Positions 53,029 to 63,368 of a DNA stretch of 64,000 nt are shown piece after piece (position 1 is the stretch's first letter; every line of letters begins with the position of its first letter). The DNA lies in the NCBI GenBank assembly GCA_029817715.1, contig JARUPY010000085.1, forward strand, positions 7,130,001 to 7,194,000, given 5' to 3'. The notes under the pieces were generated by a model. It had not been told where the DNA came from and ran no database searches. It saw only the letters and a list, made by a program, of their open reading frames with translations. Source of the stretch: Melastoma dodecandrum (Eukaryota; Streptophyta; Magnoliopsida; Myrtales; Melastomataceae). The translations under genes were made by a program, and so were the position numbers.

Positions 53029-54310
53029 CCTTCCTTTTCACTTCTTATTCCTCTTTGTTTTGAGAAGACAATGGCCAGTGTTGTGTAGAAAGGACCAAGA
53101 TGCGACAAATAATTCCCCCCACCCCCCTTCCTCCCTCCTCGTCTCCTTTTCTTTCTTCTTGAGGAAAAAAAAGGCCCATGTTTAAAATTCCCCAAAAAAT
53201 GAATGCCTGAAGCCCATTCATTCATGCCAGGCCATGCCCATGAAACGCGAACATGGGACAAGCACACACCCCTTTGCTTCCCCATCCCAACCCTACTTCT
53301 TGCATGTCATTGACCAAGCCACGATCTAGTCAAGCTGCTGCCCACCCTCTTGCAGGACCAGGAATCAATACTAAAACAGACAATCACTGCAGAAGAACCA
53401 GACCACCTGCCAACACCCCCCGCCCCCGGAATCAAGTATTGGGGAAGTTTTTGGACCTCTGTTTTGTCGGTAGGGAAAAGCAACAATTTGCCTTTTGACA
53501 CCAAGTACTCCTACCATCAGCAACAGATTCACCTTTTGTTAAAGAAATACCCAAACCTCAGCTGGACCTTCACTCTTAGGCTGGCTAAGTCCCCCCCCCC
53601 AAGTCAAAAGCCGAAAAAGCACAAGTCCCCCTTCTGGAACTGCAAATGGATGGGGTATAGAATGGACCACATCACATAAAAGGTCCCACCACCAGCAATG
53701 AGTGCAGTCAACTACTCCTGCCATAAGGTCTCTTTTGATTTTTTTTTTTTGTTAAGGCTCTTTTGAAAAATTGCATTGTTCATCCAAAAGCAGCTCTTTT
53801 CCTGTTCTCCTCCTACTCAAACAGAGCACTTCAAGGCTGAGAACGAGAAAGGAAAAGCAGGCATCTATTTGTCTGCCCTCTCAACTATTGTATGCCACAT
53901 GAACCCAGTAAAGATCCGTGTAGTCATCAATTCCACCAAGGCCAGTAACAAAAGCACAGAGGGAAGGAACCACACAACCAAAGAATTAGACAGGGGAGGG
54001 GAACTTTTGAGAAAAGGGGGAAAGGTAAAACCACAGAGAAGCTTTTTCCTTTTCCCAAGAGACGATAATCCAGCAAAACACCATCAACAACACATGTCCA
54101 ACGCACACCGATACCAATTCAACCAACCGAGTATCAAAAACACCCAACCCATCCATTCGAATAAAAAGAGTGATCAAACCCCCGCTAGGATATGCTAAAA
54201 AGGTACCAACACCTGAGAGCAATAAAACACCGAAGCCAAAACAAAAAATTAAATATTAAAAAAAAAAAGAAAAAAAATCAGCTTAGCTTCTTCTCAAAAG
54301 ACCGACTTAT
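53029..54310. other. Promoter of the thaumatin-like gene and 3' region of the CSP gene
   Basis: Both flanking genes are on the minus strand. No other gene is recognised. A C run lies near 53589-53598; the last part is A-rich. Confidence 0.45.
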
Positions 54311-54898
54311 CTAGTAGTCACCACCCTGAGGACACTCCCGAGCAAAGTGACCCGGCTCCCCACACTTGAAGCAGGTTCCCCCGCCACCTCCACCGCCACC
54401 ACCTCCTCCATACCTTCCACCTCCACCTCCACCGCTTCCACCCTGGTAGCAGTCCCTGGCCATGTGCCCAGTCTCTCCGCAGTTGTAGCAAGCCCCTCCG
54501 CCGCCTCCACCGCCGTAGCCGCCGCCGCCACCACCGTAGCTGCCGCCGCCACGACCTCCCCTGCTGCCGAAGCCGCCCCCACCACCATAGCCCCCACCTC
54601 CGCCATATCCGCCGCCTCCATAGCCTCCGCCACGTCCCCCCCTGCCGCCACTGCCGCCACGGGAGCTACCCACGACGGAGGAACCGCCGGGGCCAGTGAC
54701 GTCGACAGCCTTGGTTCGGTTGCCATCGGACTCGATGTGGAACTCGACGGACTCACCCTCGCCGAGGCTGCGGAAGCCGTCGGACTTGATGGAGGACTGG
54801 TGGACGAAGAGATCCTCGCCGCCATCATCGGGGGTGATGAAACCGAAACCTTTCTGGTCGCTGAACCACTTGACCTTGCCAGAGACCCGCTCACCCAT
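54311..54898 (-). CDS. Cold-shock-domain glycine-rich protein with two zinc knuckles (CSP/GRP2-like)
   Basis: RNA chaperone of the nucleus and cytoplasm; plant relatives melt RNA structure and act in cold tolerance and flowering. Single exon, 195 residues. The N-terminal cold-shock domain (residues 1-70) carries [17 protein letters not shown] and DLFVHQSSI, the two RNA-binding motifs. A Gly-rich region follows with RGG, GYGGGG and GGSYGG repeats. Two CCHC knuckles are present: [14 protein letters not shown] and [14 protein letters not shown], separated by a second Gly-rich stretch. The start MGERVSGKV matches the family; upstream in-frame ATG at 54961 would add 21 residues unlike the family. 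Confidence 0.96.
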   Translation of the reverse strand: MGERVSGKVKWFSDQKGFGFITPDDGGEDLFVHQSSIKSDGFRSLGEGESVEFHIESDGNRTKAVDVTGPGGSSVVGSSRGGSGGRGGRGGGYGGGGYGGGGGYGGGGGFGSRGGRGGGSYGGGGGGYGGGGGGGACYNCGETGHMARDCYQGGSGGGGGGRYGGGGGGGGGGGTCFKCGEPGHFARECPQGGDY

Positions 54899-55028
54899 CC
54901 TCAAAACAGATCGACGGCAACGAATCGGAAAAGAAACCCTAACCCTAGTGGGAGGACACAACTACCCCCCACCCAACCCCTCTTTTTAAAGTGGGAGAGA
55001 AAGAGAAGCGAGTGGCGGAGGAGGGGAA

Positions 55029-55074
55029 GGCCCACTTTTTCTCTTTTTATAGTCTGTCTTGGGAGGGATGGGCC
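55029..55074. promoter_or_regulatory. Site II-type motifs upstream of the CSP gene
   Basis: GGCCCA at 55029-55034 and TGGGCC at 55069-55074 lie 130-180 bases before the CSP start (minus strand). Such elements are common in promoters of plant translation and RNA-related genes. Confidence 0.4.
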
Positions 55075-55542
55075 TTTTGGGTTTTTAGGTTTACAAAAGC
55101 CTTTTGATTTATTGGACGGAAGCCCACCCAAATTCGTTCTTTTTTAAGTAACATCGTGACACGACAAATAGGCTATGCAGGTAAATAATGGGGGAGATGC
55201 AAGAGCACAGCAGCTCCAGCAGCCATGGCCTTCAGCATCCCATGGGTTTGGGGTACATCCTGCTTGCTCCTGGGATCGTCTCCCTACTTACAAGTGACCT
55301 GATGACATTGTTCCGGGGAAAGAATCTTAGGCGAAGGCAGAGGGGAGTGGTAGTGGTGTTCCCTTATCCAATTCCTTAACTTTTTCCCACCCCAAAAAAA
55401 ACAAAGCCTCCGTTATATTAGTCATAGTTGGTTCCTCATACATTAACTTCATGCTGAATAGCAGCTGCATAAACCAAAACAAAAAAGAAAAAAACACACT
55501 CGTTTCGAAAGCTTACACAAATGAAAGTTCCCTATTTCTGTC

Positions 55543-55850
55543 CTACCAGCACTGATCGGTCTCCCACTTCTTGGGTGTGTAAGCAGCCCCAGCCCGACTC
55601 CACCCTTGCACCCGTTGCTGGTCGTAACTTGCCCTCTTGTCTGGATCAGACAAGGTCGAGCATGCTTCATGTATCCTGATGAATTTCTTGGCCGACCTCT
55701 CTTTCCATGCGACCGCCACTACATCAGGTGGCGATCTCTCGCCAGCCTCCTGTAAGCCGCCTTGATCTTTACACAGGAGGCACTCGTGGGGATTCCCAAA
55801 ACATCGTACAGAGAAGCAAAGGAGGCTCTTCTTTTAATCCTTTCTTTTTA
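55543..55850 (-). pseudogene. DnaJ (J-domain) pseudogene with broken HPD
   Basis: A small chloroplast-type J protein (DnaJ11/DJC22-24-like). Minus-strand reading: ASFASLYDVLGIPTSASC, KIKAAYRRLAR, then at the invariant His-Pro-Asp motif one base is missing (CACCTGAT, near 55725-55731), shifting the frame. In the other frame the protein resumes DVVAVAWKERSAKKFIRIHE, CSTLSDPDKRASYDQQRV and the conserved end KKWETDQCW followed by TAG. No ATG is in frame upstream; a TAA precedes it. A single-base sequencing error could mimic the frameshift, but the missing start supports a pseudogene. Confidence 0.8.
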
Positions 55851-56189
55851 TGGAATCCGTCACCTTGGTTAGTTAACCTGTGGGTTGGACTTGGAAGTGA
55901 GTAAGAAAGGGAGTGGGGAATGGATATTTATTTAACCAAAACCAAGCAAAGAAAAGGCCAAAATGTTGGGATGCGGAAAGCCTTATCCATGTGTTTTCTC
56001 ATTTGCTGAGTCAGCCTACTATTCATTTGGATAGGCTCCTTTCTATTATCAAGAAGAAGCAGTGGAAGAGGAATTTGATACTCCCAGGGAAATGGAGGAT
56101 GGTCCCTCCATCCTCCACCAGGTCTGTGTCAAACGATCCAAAATGGCTCCCAATGGACTTTTTATTTTCCCTCAATTATTAAACTCCAG

Positions 56190-56796
56190 GTGAGTTAGTG
56201 TTGGTGGGGACCAATATACCACCAATTGCACAGGTGAACTCACCAGATCCATGAGGTACGCATTCAGGGCCAATTTGAACTCGGCCAGCATTGCTGTCAT
56301 TTCCCAGTTCCCTGTTCCATTTAGAACCTCATCGATTTTTGGACTGTTCAGCCTGCCACCAAGACTGCGCCCCGTCTCCTGAGAACATTTCATTCAGACA
56401 GACATGAGTACGAGCTCATCGATGAGCTGGAGGGTTGTTCTATTACACCTTCGGCCGAGGTCTCTACAGCTTCTTACAAAGCTATCTGTAGCAGCCCAGC
56501 CTACCGCCACAGGATATTGTCCGCTTTGGGCCTCGTCCACACGGTTTTATTCTTCGCGACCAAACACATCGGCCCGAAAACGCGTCATGTGAGAAGAGGT
56601 CTCTATAGCCTTTATAAGGCCTGCTTCGTTCCCCTCTCCAACCGATGTAGGACTTCACAATACCCTGGGGGTATGTTTGAGAAGGAACCTGCCACGACTC
56701 TGATCCTCTTTCCTCTAAGACCAGTCGGTTTGAAGAACTGGAAGTAGCCACCTGACAATGGCATTCAGGATGTGAATGGCATCGGAAACCGTCCGA
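56190..56796 (-). pseudogene. Amidase (At4g34880-like) gene fragments
   Basis: Minus-strand pieces of a plant amidase-signature protein: RTVSDAIHILNAIV (56754-56795), GYFQFFKPTGLRGKRI (about 56700-56750), an unrecognisable middle, and IDEVLNGTGNWEMTAMLAEF then KLALNAYLMDLVSSPV (about 56235-56350). The order fits the family (RTVSDAVxVLDAIV, QFLKPxGLKGKRLG, MLAEFKxxLNAYLxxLVxSPV), but the intervening sequence is deleted or rearranged, including the catalytic Ser-Ser-Lys region. No full frame exists. Confidence 0.68.
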
Positions 56797-57672
56797 TATA
56801 TAGGCCTACATCCAAAACTCTTTACCTCATAAAATTTCTAGGCCACATGCCCCTAAACAAAAATTGGCTTATCATTCGTCTATAAGCTATTTCCATCACT
56901 CGCTTGACTTAGAGTGTTACTAGACCCCGTCATATTTCAATCGCTCATTTGATCTTAAGTATCACCCGACTCCATCATTCGCTCAGAAGAAAGTAGCGGG
57001 TGTAGTGAGTTGCGGGACACAATGTCACAAGACCAAGAAGGCATAACGAGCTGAAGGAATGGTAACGACTCGATACGAAGACCACTCCGATATTCTAGAA
57101 TATAAAATAGGTCACGATCACATTCAAATAGAAATTGGAGTCTCTCGATGTACTATGAAAGCTTTTGTAAGCTTAAGCAAGGCGTTTCGCCGTGTCCACA
57201 AGTGCAAAATGATGGATGTGAACAATATTTGTCAGTGTTGAGGTGGCCTTTAGGTTTCCTTTGAGAATGGGTGCTGAGAAAGAGGTAGAGATAGTGGATG
57301 GTGCTGGATAATGATTGTAGCCTCTTAAAGCGTGTACTGTTCCCAGGTAATTTGTTGAGCGAGACTTTGCCATATGAAAATTCTTTGCTTAGGCACACAG
57401 TTTGAATATTAGGAACAGCGAGTTGGTACTTGACCATGTTTAATGGACAAAAGTTATTTAGGCACAAAGCTTTCCAAAGAGGGGCATACCCAACCCATAT
57501 AACAAGGGGCAACACCCTAGCAGTGAACTGAAACCCCAAATACTGGCTAAACGTCCCACAAATGATTGAAGAATCCAAATGTAAAAAAAAGAGGTCAATC
57601 GATTTCTCCAAAACTCTCTATCTTCCAGCCGATGCATACTCCCAAAACACATCCAAAAAGCAAAACAAGAAT
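56797..57672. other. Intergenic DNA and 3' region of the eIF4B-like gene
   Basis: The stretch 56890-56990 shows imperfect 45-base units (CACTCGCTTGACTTA, GCTCATTTGATCTTA types). The part nearest 57673 is presumably the eIF4B-like 3' untranslated region. No gene is recognised. Confidence 0.4.
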
Positions 57673-59245
57673 CTAGTCTTCCTGCTGATGCACTTCCTCG
57701 TCCTTTCCCACACTGCAGAACCAAAACCAATTTACAATCACAAACCTCAGCACATTCATATACAAATAGATTATATGAACATTCCCCACCTCCAGTGGCC
57801 TTGTCAGTTAATATAAGTTGTCAATTCCAAAGTGGGCTAATAATAAGGATAAAATGTTTGCCTTAAAGAAGATGTCCACAGCCAAAAAGGCTTACCCAAG
57901 AAATGAAACATGCATCCATCCATCCAAATAATAAAGCAAACAAATTATAGGAGCTAGTTTTGAAAAAAATTTCAAAACTCCTAAAATAACGTCTCTAATG
58001 CACGGTCGAAAATATTTGCAAAGAAAATGCGGTTTCCAATTCCCGCCTTTCTAAGTATTGGGGCTTAGAAAGGCAATTACAACCCGCCATTGCCTTCTGG
58101 TGTGACCGCAGTTCCCGACCGCGCGCCTTAGGGACGATATTCCGAGTAAATTAGAAACTAGGACCCAGTATAACGAATTTCTTCTTAACTAACCTTAATT
58201 CTATACAAAGTTCCAAAATTATAGCATAAACGGGGGATAAGTTAGTTAAGAGGGAAACCGACCTTTCACCATCAGCAACACCGGCCTCTGCCTTCCTCCA
58301 GCTCCTCTCCTCCCGCTGAACTCTGCCTCCATTAGATTCCCACTTGTCTCCAGTCCCATCCTTAATCTTTACACTCTCCAACTTCTCCTCCATCTCCTTC
58401 CAGTCCTTGCCTTTCTCCTTCAGCACCTCCTCCCTTGGCCTAGCATCCCCAAATGGACTGCTCCCTTTTCCGCTCCCCTTATTATTCGTGTTCCCCTCCA
58501 CGGGCACACTCCTCGGCTGCAACACAAGCCTTGGACGCCCCGAACTCGAGTTTCCTGAATTTACCTCCCAATCATCCTCCCTCTTCCTACCCCACCTATC
58601 CCCATCAGCCCCGTTACCATTGCTAAGCCCTTCAAATCCACTCATCGACCATCCCCTACTGCTTCTGCCGCTGCTCTTCCCAGAGGCCCAGTTGTCGACC
58701 TCATCAGCCTTGGAGGAACCAAAGAACCCTCCCCGCTCCCGATCCCTGTCCCTCCTCTCGAAGCCTCCTACGGAACTCAACCTCTTGCTGGCGCCCCAGT
58801 CAGGGGCCTCGTCGGCCCTAGAAGGAGGGAGGGGATCCCTGGAGGAGGAATCCCAGTCACGGTCACGGCCAAGGCCAAAACCACCACCCGGGCGGCGGGA
58901 AGAATCATCGCCATAGCTGCCGTAAGAACGGAAGCCGCCGCCGAGGCGGGAACGGTCGAGCTCCTCGGTGGAACGTTGGCGGGGGCCGGTGGGGAGGAGG
59001 AGGATGTCGTCGGGGGTGGGGGAGGGGGACTTGCAGGAGAAGGAATCGGAGTTGAACTGTGAGAGAGAGAGGGGCTGAGACTTCTTCTTCTTGGTCTTAG
59101 TGGCGGCGGCGGTGGCGAGGGTGGGGAAATCGGCGGAGGAGGCTGCTTGTTGTTGCTGCTGGTGGAGGAGCTCGGATTCGTTCTGCTCAGAGTCGAGCGC
59201 CCATGCCCCCGGCTTCGTTGACCATGCGGAGACCATCGCCGCCAT
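57673..59245 (-). CDS. Eukaryotic translation initiation factor 4B-like protein (eIF4B3 type)
   Basis: RNA-binding cofactor of the cap-binding eIF4A/4F complex in translation initiation. Complement of join 57673-57712 and 58263-59245; 340 residues. The large exon starts MAAMVSAWSTKPGAWALDSE, then DFPTLATAA, KKKKSQPLSLSQF, LPTGPRQRSTEEL, GGGFRSYG, repeated PSRADEAPDWG/KADEVDNWASGK units, RPRLVLQPRSVPVE and FGDARPREEVLKEKGKDWKE. This is the plant eIF4B order. The donor after GGTGAAAG leaves two codon bases; a 40-base acidic end exon (SVGKDEEVHQQED) after TTCTGCAG restores the frame and stops. That last exon is inferred from phase and splice signal only. Without it the frame runs on about 37 residues into the intron. 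Confidence 0.85.
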
Positions 59246-59700
59246 ATCTTCTCTCTGAGGGGTTGGATTGGGAGCAAAAGCAAAGAAAGAATTAAGGAAT
59301 ATCGTCTTTTTAACTTGTACCCCCGCCGGCGGAGGAGACTGAGGGTTTCGTTTCTGGAAAACCTTTGTCTTGGTGAATCGACGGTCAGGATTTCTCCAAT
59401 CCCAAAGCAACTTAAAAGATAATTGACTATGTAAGTTAAACAAAAACTAATATACAAAATCAACTTTGATCCACAAATGATAATCGATTAATCACCCTAA
59501 AATATATCTTGTAATAATTTTAAATATTCGGTCCTAATGCTTATAATTTTTTTTACCTTTTTCTAATTTCTAGTTAATTCCCATCATTTTAGTTAAATTA
59601 ACTCATTTTATACCACAATTTTGTTTCTTAACAATGTTAGTCGGTAAAATAATTTACAAAATATGGTACCAACTTTCAAAATTATTTGTAATATCAAGAA
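59246..59700. other. Leader and promoter of the eIF4B-like gene
   Basis: AT-rich upstream DNA of the minus-strand gene; no other gene is seen. Confidence 0.45.
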
Positions 59701-59964
59701 ATCAGCCTTTGTAAAGCCGATTTGCTTATCGATTTTTACAAAAGCCTATTACAACATGTACATCATATAATCGGTCTTTCTAAGGCCGATTCCATGAGAA
59801 CCTGCTTATTCACATGAAGTCGGCTTTTATAAGGCCAATTTCACTCTAACATCTCAATTTTTCACGGCCGAAGGGATGCCCTCGTTAAGGGCCATAAGGG
59901 AGTCGGCCTTACTAATGTTGAATTCTTTCTGGGACTGAAAGATTCGACCTTACTAAGACCGATC
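59701..59964. repeat. Cluster of five diverged palindromic motifs
   Basis: Five copies of a roughly 23-base palindrome of the form TCGGCCTT-N3-AAGGCCGA occur near 59701, 59769, 59819, 59901 and 59941, all diverged (for example TCGGTCTTTCTAAGGCCGAT and TCGGCTTTTATAAGGCCAAT). Spacing is irregular (about 40-80 bases). Confidence 0.7.
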
Positions 59965-62900
59965 CTTTTCTGTTTTCAGAAAGGGGGTTCGACCACTTAA
60001 TTTAAACAAGGAAATCCCGCCCCTCCAACTCTTGAGAAAAATCACCCCTTCAGTAATGAGCAAGGGGCGCGTTTTCTGAGGGGCAGGTTTTGAAAAACCC
60101 CATACCCGACCCTCCCGACTCATTTCGTTGAAACCCTACCTCCGACCCCCGATGAAAGGATTCAGACATTTCGATTTATGCAAAACATTTCATTTCCATT
60201 GATTAAATGAACATCCTTTACATATATGTGAGCTATAAGCTCAATTTTTGAAAAACTGACTAAGTCTTGTCCATTCATGATGCAGCCTACGACCCTTCTT
60301 AAACCTCTAAGGAACTAAAATTCATTTCATTTTAACCTCCACATACAAACATAATGACGGCACACACTATAAAAGGTCATCCGTACTCAAACAACCATTT
60401 CTGTGAAACATAGACACCAAACTTCAACCCATTCGGCATTCAGCCTATCCCAACAATTTCCACTCGTTTCAACCATTTCCCACACCTTTAATTGAAGTAG
60501 GAAGACACCCTTAAAATCTCAAAACCAAACTCCAAGCGCATAGCCCCTTAGGCTAACGAAACCTAACACCATTCTACGCTCGTTTTCGCCGATCATTCGC
60601 CTAATCGGTTTCTTCTCAAAACCACCCAAATCCAATCATTTCAGCCCGTTTCCACACTTTTTCAAACTTTCAACAAAGTAGGAAGAAGGTTGCAAAACCT
60701 CGCACCAAGACCACCTTCTTACGGCCCCTTAATCAGGCTCAATTATACGCCCAACCTTCTTGCTCGTTTCAGCCGAAGGCTACACCATTCGGTCTCACCT
60801 CCCATCCACCCCCGAGCATACATTCCATGCCTCATTTTGGCACGTATGGACAGCCTCATTAGGCCTCCCATCATCCTCGAATCGATCACACATTCCAGCC
60901 CCAAGGCCGAGTTAGTTTCCGTGGTCAAAGCCACGCGGTTCCGCTCTTAGAGCGAGAGGTAAAGCACGGCCACCACGGGACTCGACGCTCCCCTATTCTA
61001 TGCCTTAATCACATCCATTTCCAGCCCTAAGGACCGCAACCATTCCCCTCAAGGCTCGCTCAAGCGCAGCCCTTCGGTAAGTCAACAACCTCACACAAAT
61101 CCATACTCAAACCTAGAGGGGTTCGGGTGGCTTCCCTCGCCTTTAAGGGTTCGGCCACCCTCTAACCCTCTCCGAATACCCTCCAAACCACAGCCAAATC
61201 ATATCCAAGAACCTCAACAGCATGCACCACAACCAAGTCTAAAAGCGGAGAAGGGATGTAGGGGTTACCGTCCGTTTGCGTCCCCACACAAGTCGGCGAG
61301 TTCCACCCTTCGCCGTACTACTTCAGTCCGCGAGGGTAGCCTTCCTTCGGCCCTCAACCGTTCGCTAGCTCGACCTCTAGCTCACTTCGTCTTTCAATCC
61401 ACTTTGGCGAGTTGAATCACCTCCCTTCTCCCTTTCAATTTCCTCCGGCCCAATGCTTCCTTCTTGTGTAAGAGTATGCGTGTGTATTTGGGGAAGGGCC
61501 AAGAAAGTCTCTAAGCTTTAATGAGGGGTTTTCTCCCCTCCCCAAGTTCCAACGCATTTCCCCCCCCCCTTCCAAGAGGTTTCCACCGTCCATCATTAAT
61601 GAGGGAGGGGTTTCTATCCTCTTCCCCTCCCAAGCTACCCTCCAAAATACCATCATCACAAATCCCTTCCTCAACCATTATTATATTATTATAATTATTT
61701 TCTTTTCTATTTATCTCCCCCACTTCATCAAGTGGGTGTGTTTCTTTACTCTCACATAAACTCATCCGACGGTCCTCATTTCGCCCTTCCCCTCTACGTT
61801 ATGATCCAATGGTCTAGAATCACCCATGTGTCTATCAATGCCATTAAGACTAAAGGGAGGGAGTATTTTAAGGCCACCTAAGCCTCTTCTCATTCACTGA
61901 CCGTCTTTGCCCCGTCATCTCCCCCCTTTTAGCGAGGGGGGTCCCCCTTTGGGCGAAGGGGGTCGGCAGACTCCCCCATTCTGTGGGCGTGGGGAACCCC
62001 CCTTGGGCGAAGGGGGTCCCCCTTTTTGGTCGAGGGGTCGACTGGTCCCCCCCTCCATGCATCCCTTCGCGGCCATTTTCGCTCGCGATTATCTTAAGAT
62101 GTGAGCCTCATCTTAAAAATCTAACATACAATAAACACTTCCTAATGACCTCCTTAAGGTCCCCAAAGTGTTTAATTTCAATTTCGGGTAGGGTCATTTT
62201 TCGGCCGAAACGACCCTTAAGGATGCCCTCTGGGCGTCCCAGGCGTGCCTCGGGGTCCGTGGCCATCGCCCACTGATCGACCCCGTATCGCCCTCCCTGG
62301 GCATCCCTGATCGACTTTATCTCTCTTTACCCTTTGAGGTCTGGGCGTGCCGGGAGCAGTGGCTGTTGCTCCTCTGTCGCCCACCAGACCTCTAGGGCGC
62401 ATTCCCGTCGCCCTTCCAGGGTCGCTCCCTGATCGGGTTTCTCTCTCTTCACCATTCTACATCTGGGCATGCCAGGGTCGACAGCCATCGCCCCCTGGGC
62501 CAGCGGCCGCCGCCCACGCCCCGACCCTTCTACCACCCGATTTACGACCTTTCTCCAAACACTAACACCCACTTTAAGGCCTCATTTCGTGCCCTCTATC
62601 CCCTCATACACGTCCTGGGCCGATCTAAGGACCTTCCATTTTGGGCATCCCGTGCCCTTGGTCGTGCCACCTTACTCGCCCGCACCCTTACTTGCGCACA
62701 CGCGTCAACCCCTCTCATGCGTCCATCATTTTTATTCGTGAAATTCTGGTTCATTACACCCGACCCCCGAACTCCGACCTCTGACGCCCGACGCCCGACT
62801 TTCCTCCTCCTCCGTCACTCTCCTCGGACGACCCCAACGCCCGATTTCCCTCCTCCTACTCTTTTCACGCCCTCCCACACTCCCTCACGTCCCGACCCCT

Positions 62901-63002
62901 CCGATGCCCGAACCTCCACCCGCTCGTAGTAGTCGCCACGATCCTTTGTTGTCTTGGTAATTATTGTCTGTTTATGTGATTTTGTCGCTAATTTTGCTAA
63001 AT
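59965..63002. repeat. Repeat-rich, transposon-like DNA without genes
   Basis: C-rich sequence in a different composition from the genes to the left. It contains a diverged duplication (AAGTAGGAAG... units near 60499 and 60677), GGGCGAAGGGGGTC repeats (about 61930-62040), and three GC-rich units of about 120 bases (62220-62500) each beginning CTGGGC. A TATAAAAGG motif lies near 60369. No intact protein is recognised. It is probably the outer part of a large mobile element whose transposase remnant follows. Confidence 0.5.
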
Positions 63003-63340
63003 ATATGGTTTTGGTTAAAATTAGGTCAAATTAGGGTAATTCAGGTCAAATGTCGAATTTTAGTTGAAATTAGGTCAAATTAGTGTATTTAGTTCCAAAT
63101 AGGTTAATTTAAGTCAAATTACGAATTGTAGTTGAAATTAGGTCAATTTAGGATTATGTTGTCAAATTTATGATTTAATTGAAATTATGTCAATTTAGGT
63201 TTTAGTTGATGAGATGAGTTTATTTGAAATTGGTTGAAATTAGTTTAATAATGATAATTTGACGTTTTATGAATGCAATTAGAATTTGACGTTTAGTAAT
63301 TAGTTTACTATTGTCAACTTAGGATTTAATTTGACGTTTT
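63003..63340. repeat. Diverged GGTCAAATTA/TTGAAATTAGG repeat array
   Basis: AT-rich stretch in which TTGAAATTAGGTCAAATTAG-like words recur in direct orientation every 50-60 bases, with variants. It immediately precedes the transposase remnant. Confidence 0.65.
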
Positions 63341-63368
63341 ATGGGTTTTAGGATTTGACTGCAACTTT

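Noticed and set aside
54347..55147. 266-codon plus-strand open frame rich in Ala/Thr/Ser
   Set aside because: Antisense of the Gly-rich CSP gene; GGN codons read backwards give Ala/Thr/Pro codons.
57153..57730. Overlapping minus-strand open frames of 90-152 codons
   Set aside because: They resemble no family, overlap each other in different frames and fit better as the 3' untranslated region of the eIF4B-like gene.
63003..63340. Possible CRISPR-like array of GGTCAAATTA words
   Set aside because: Units are diverged, spacers are not unique and this is plant nuclear DNA; it is a decayed AT-rich repeat.
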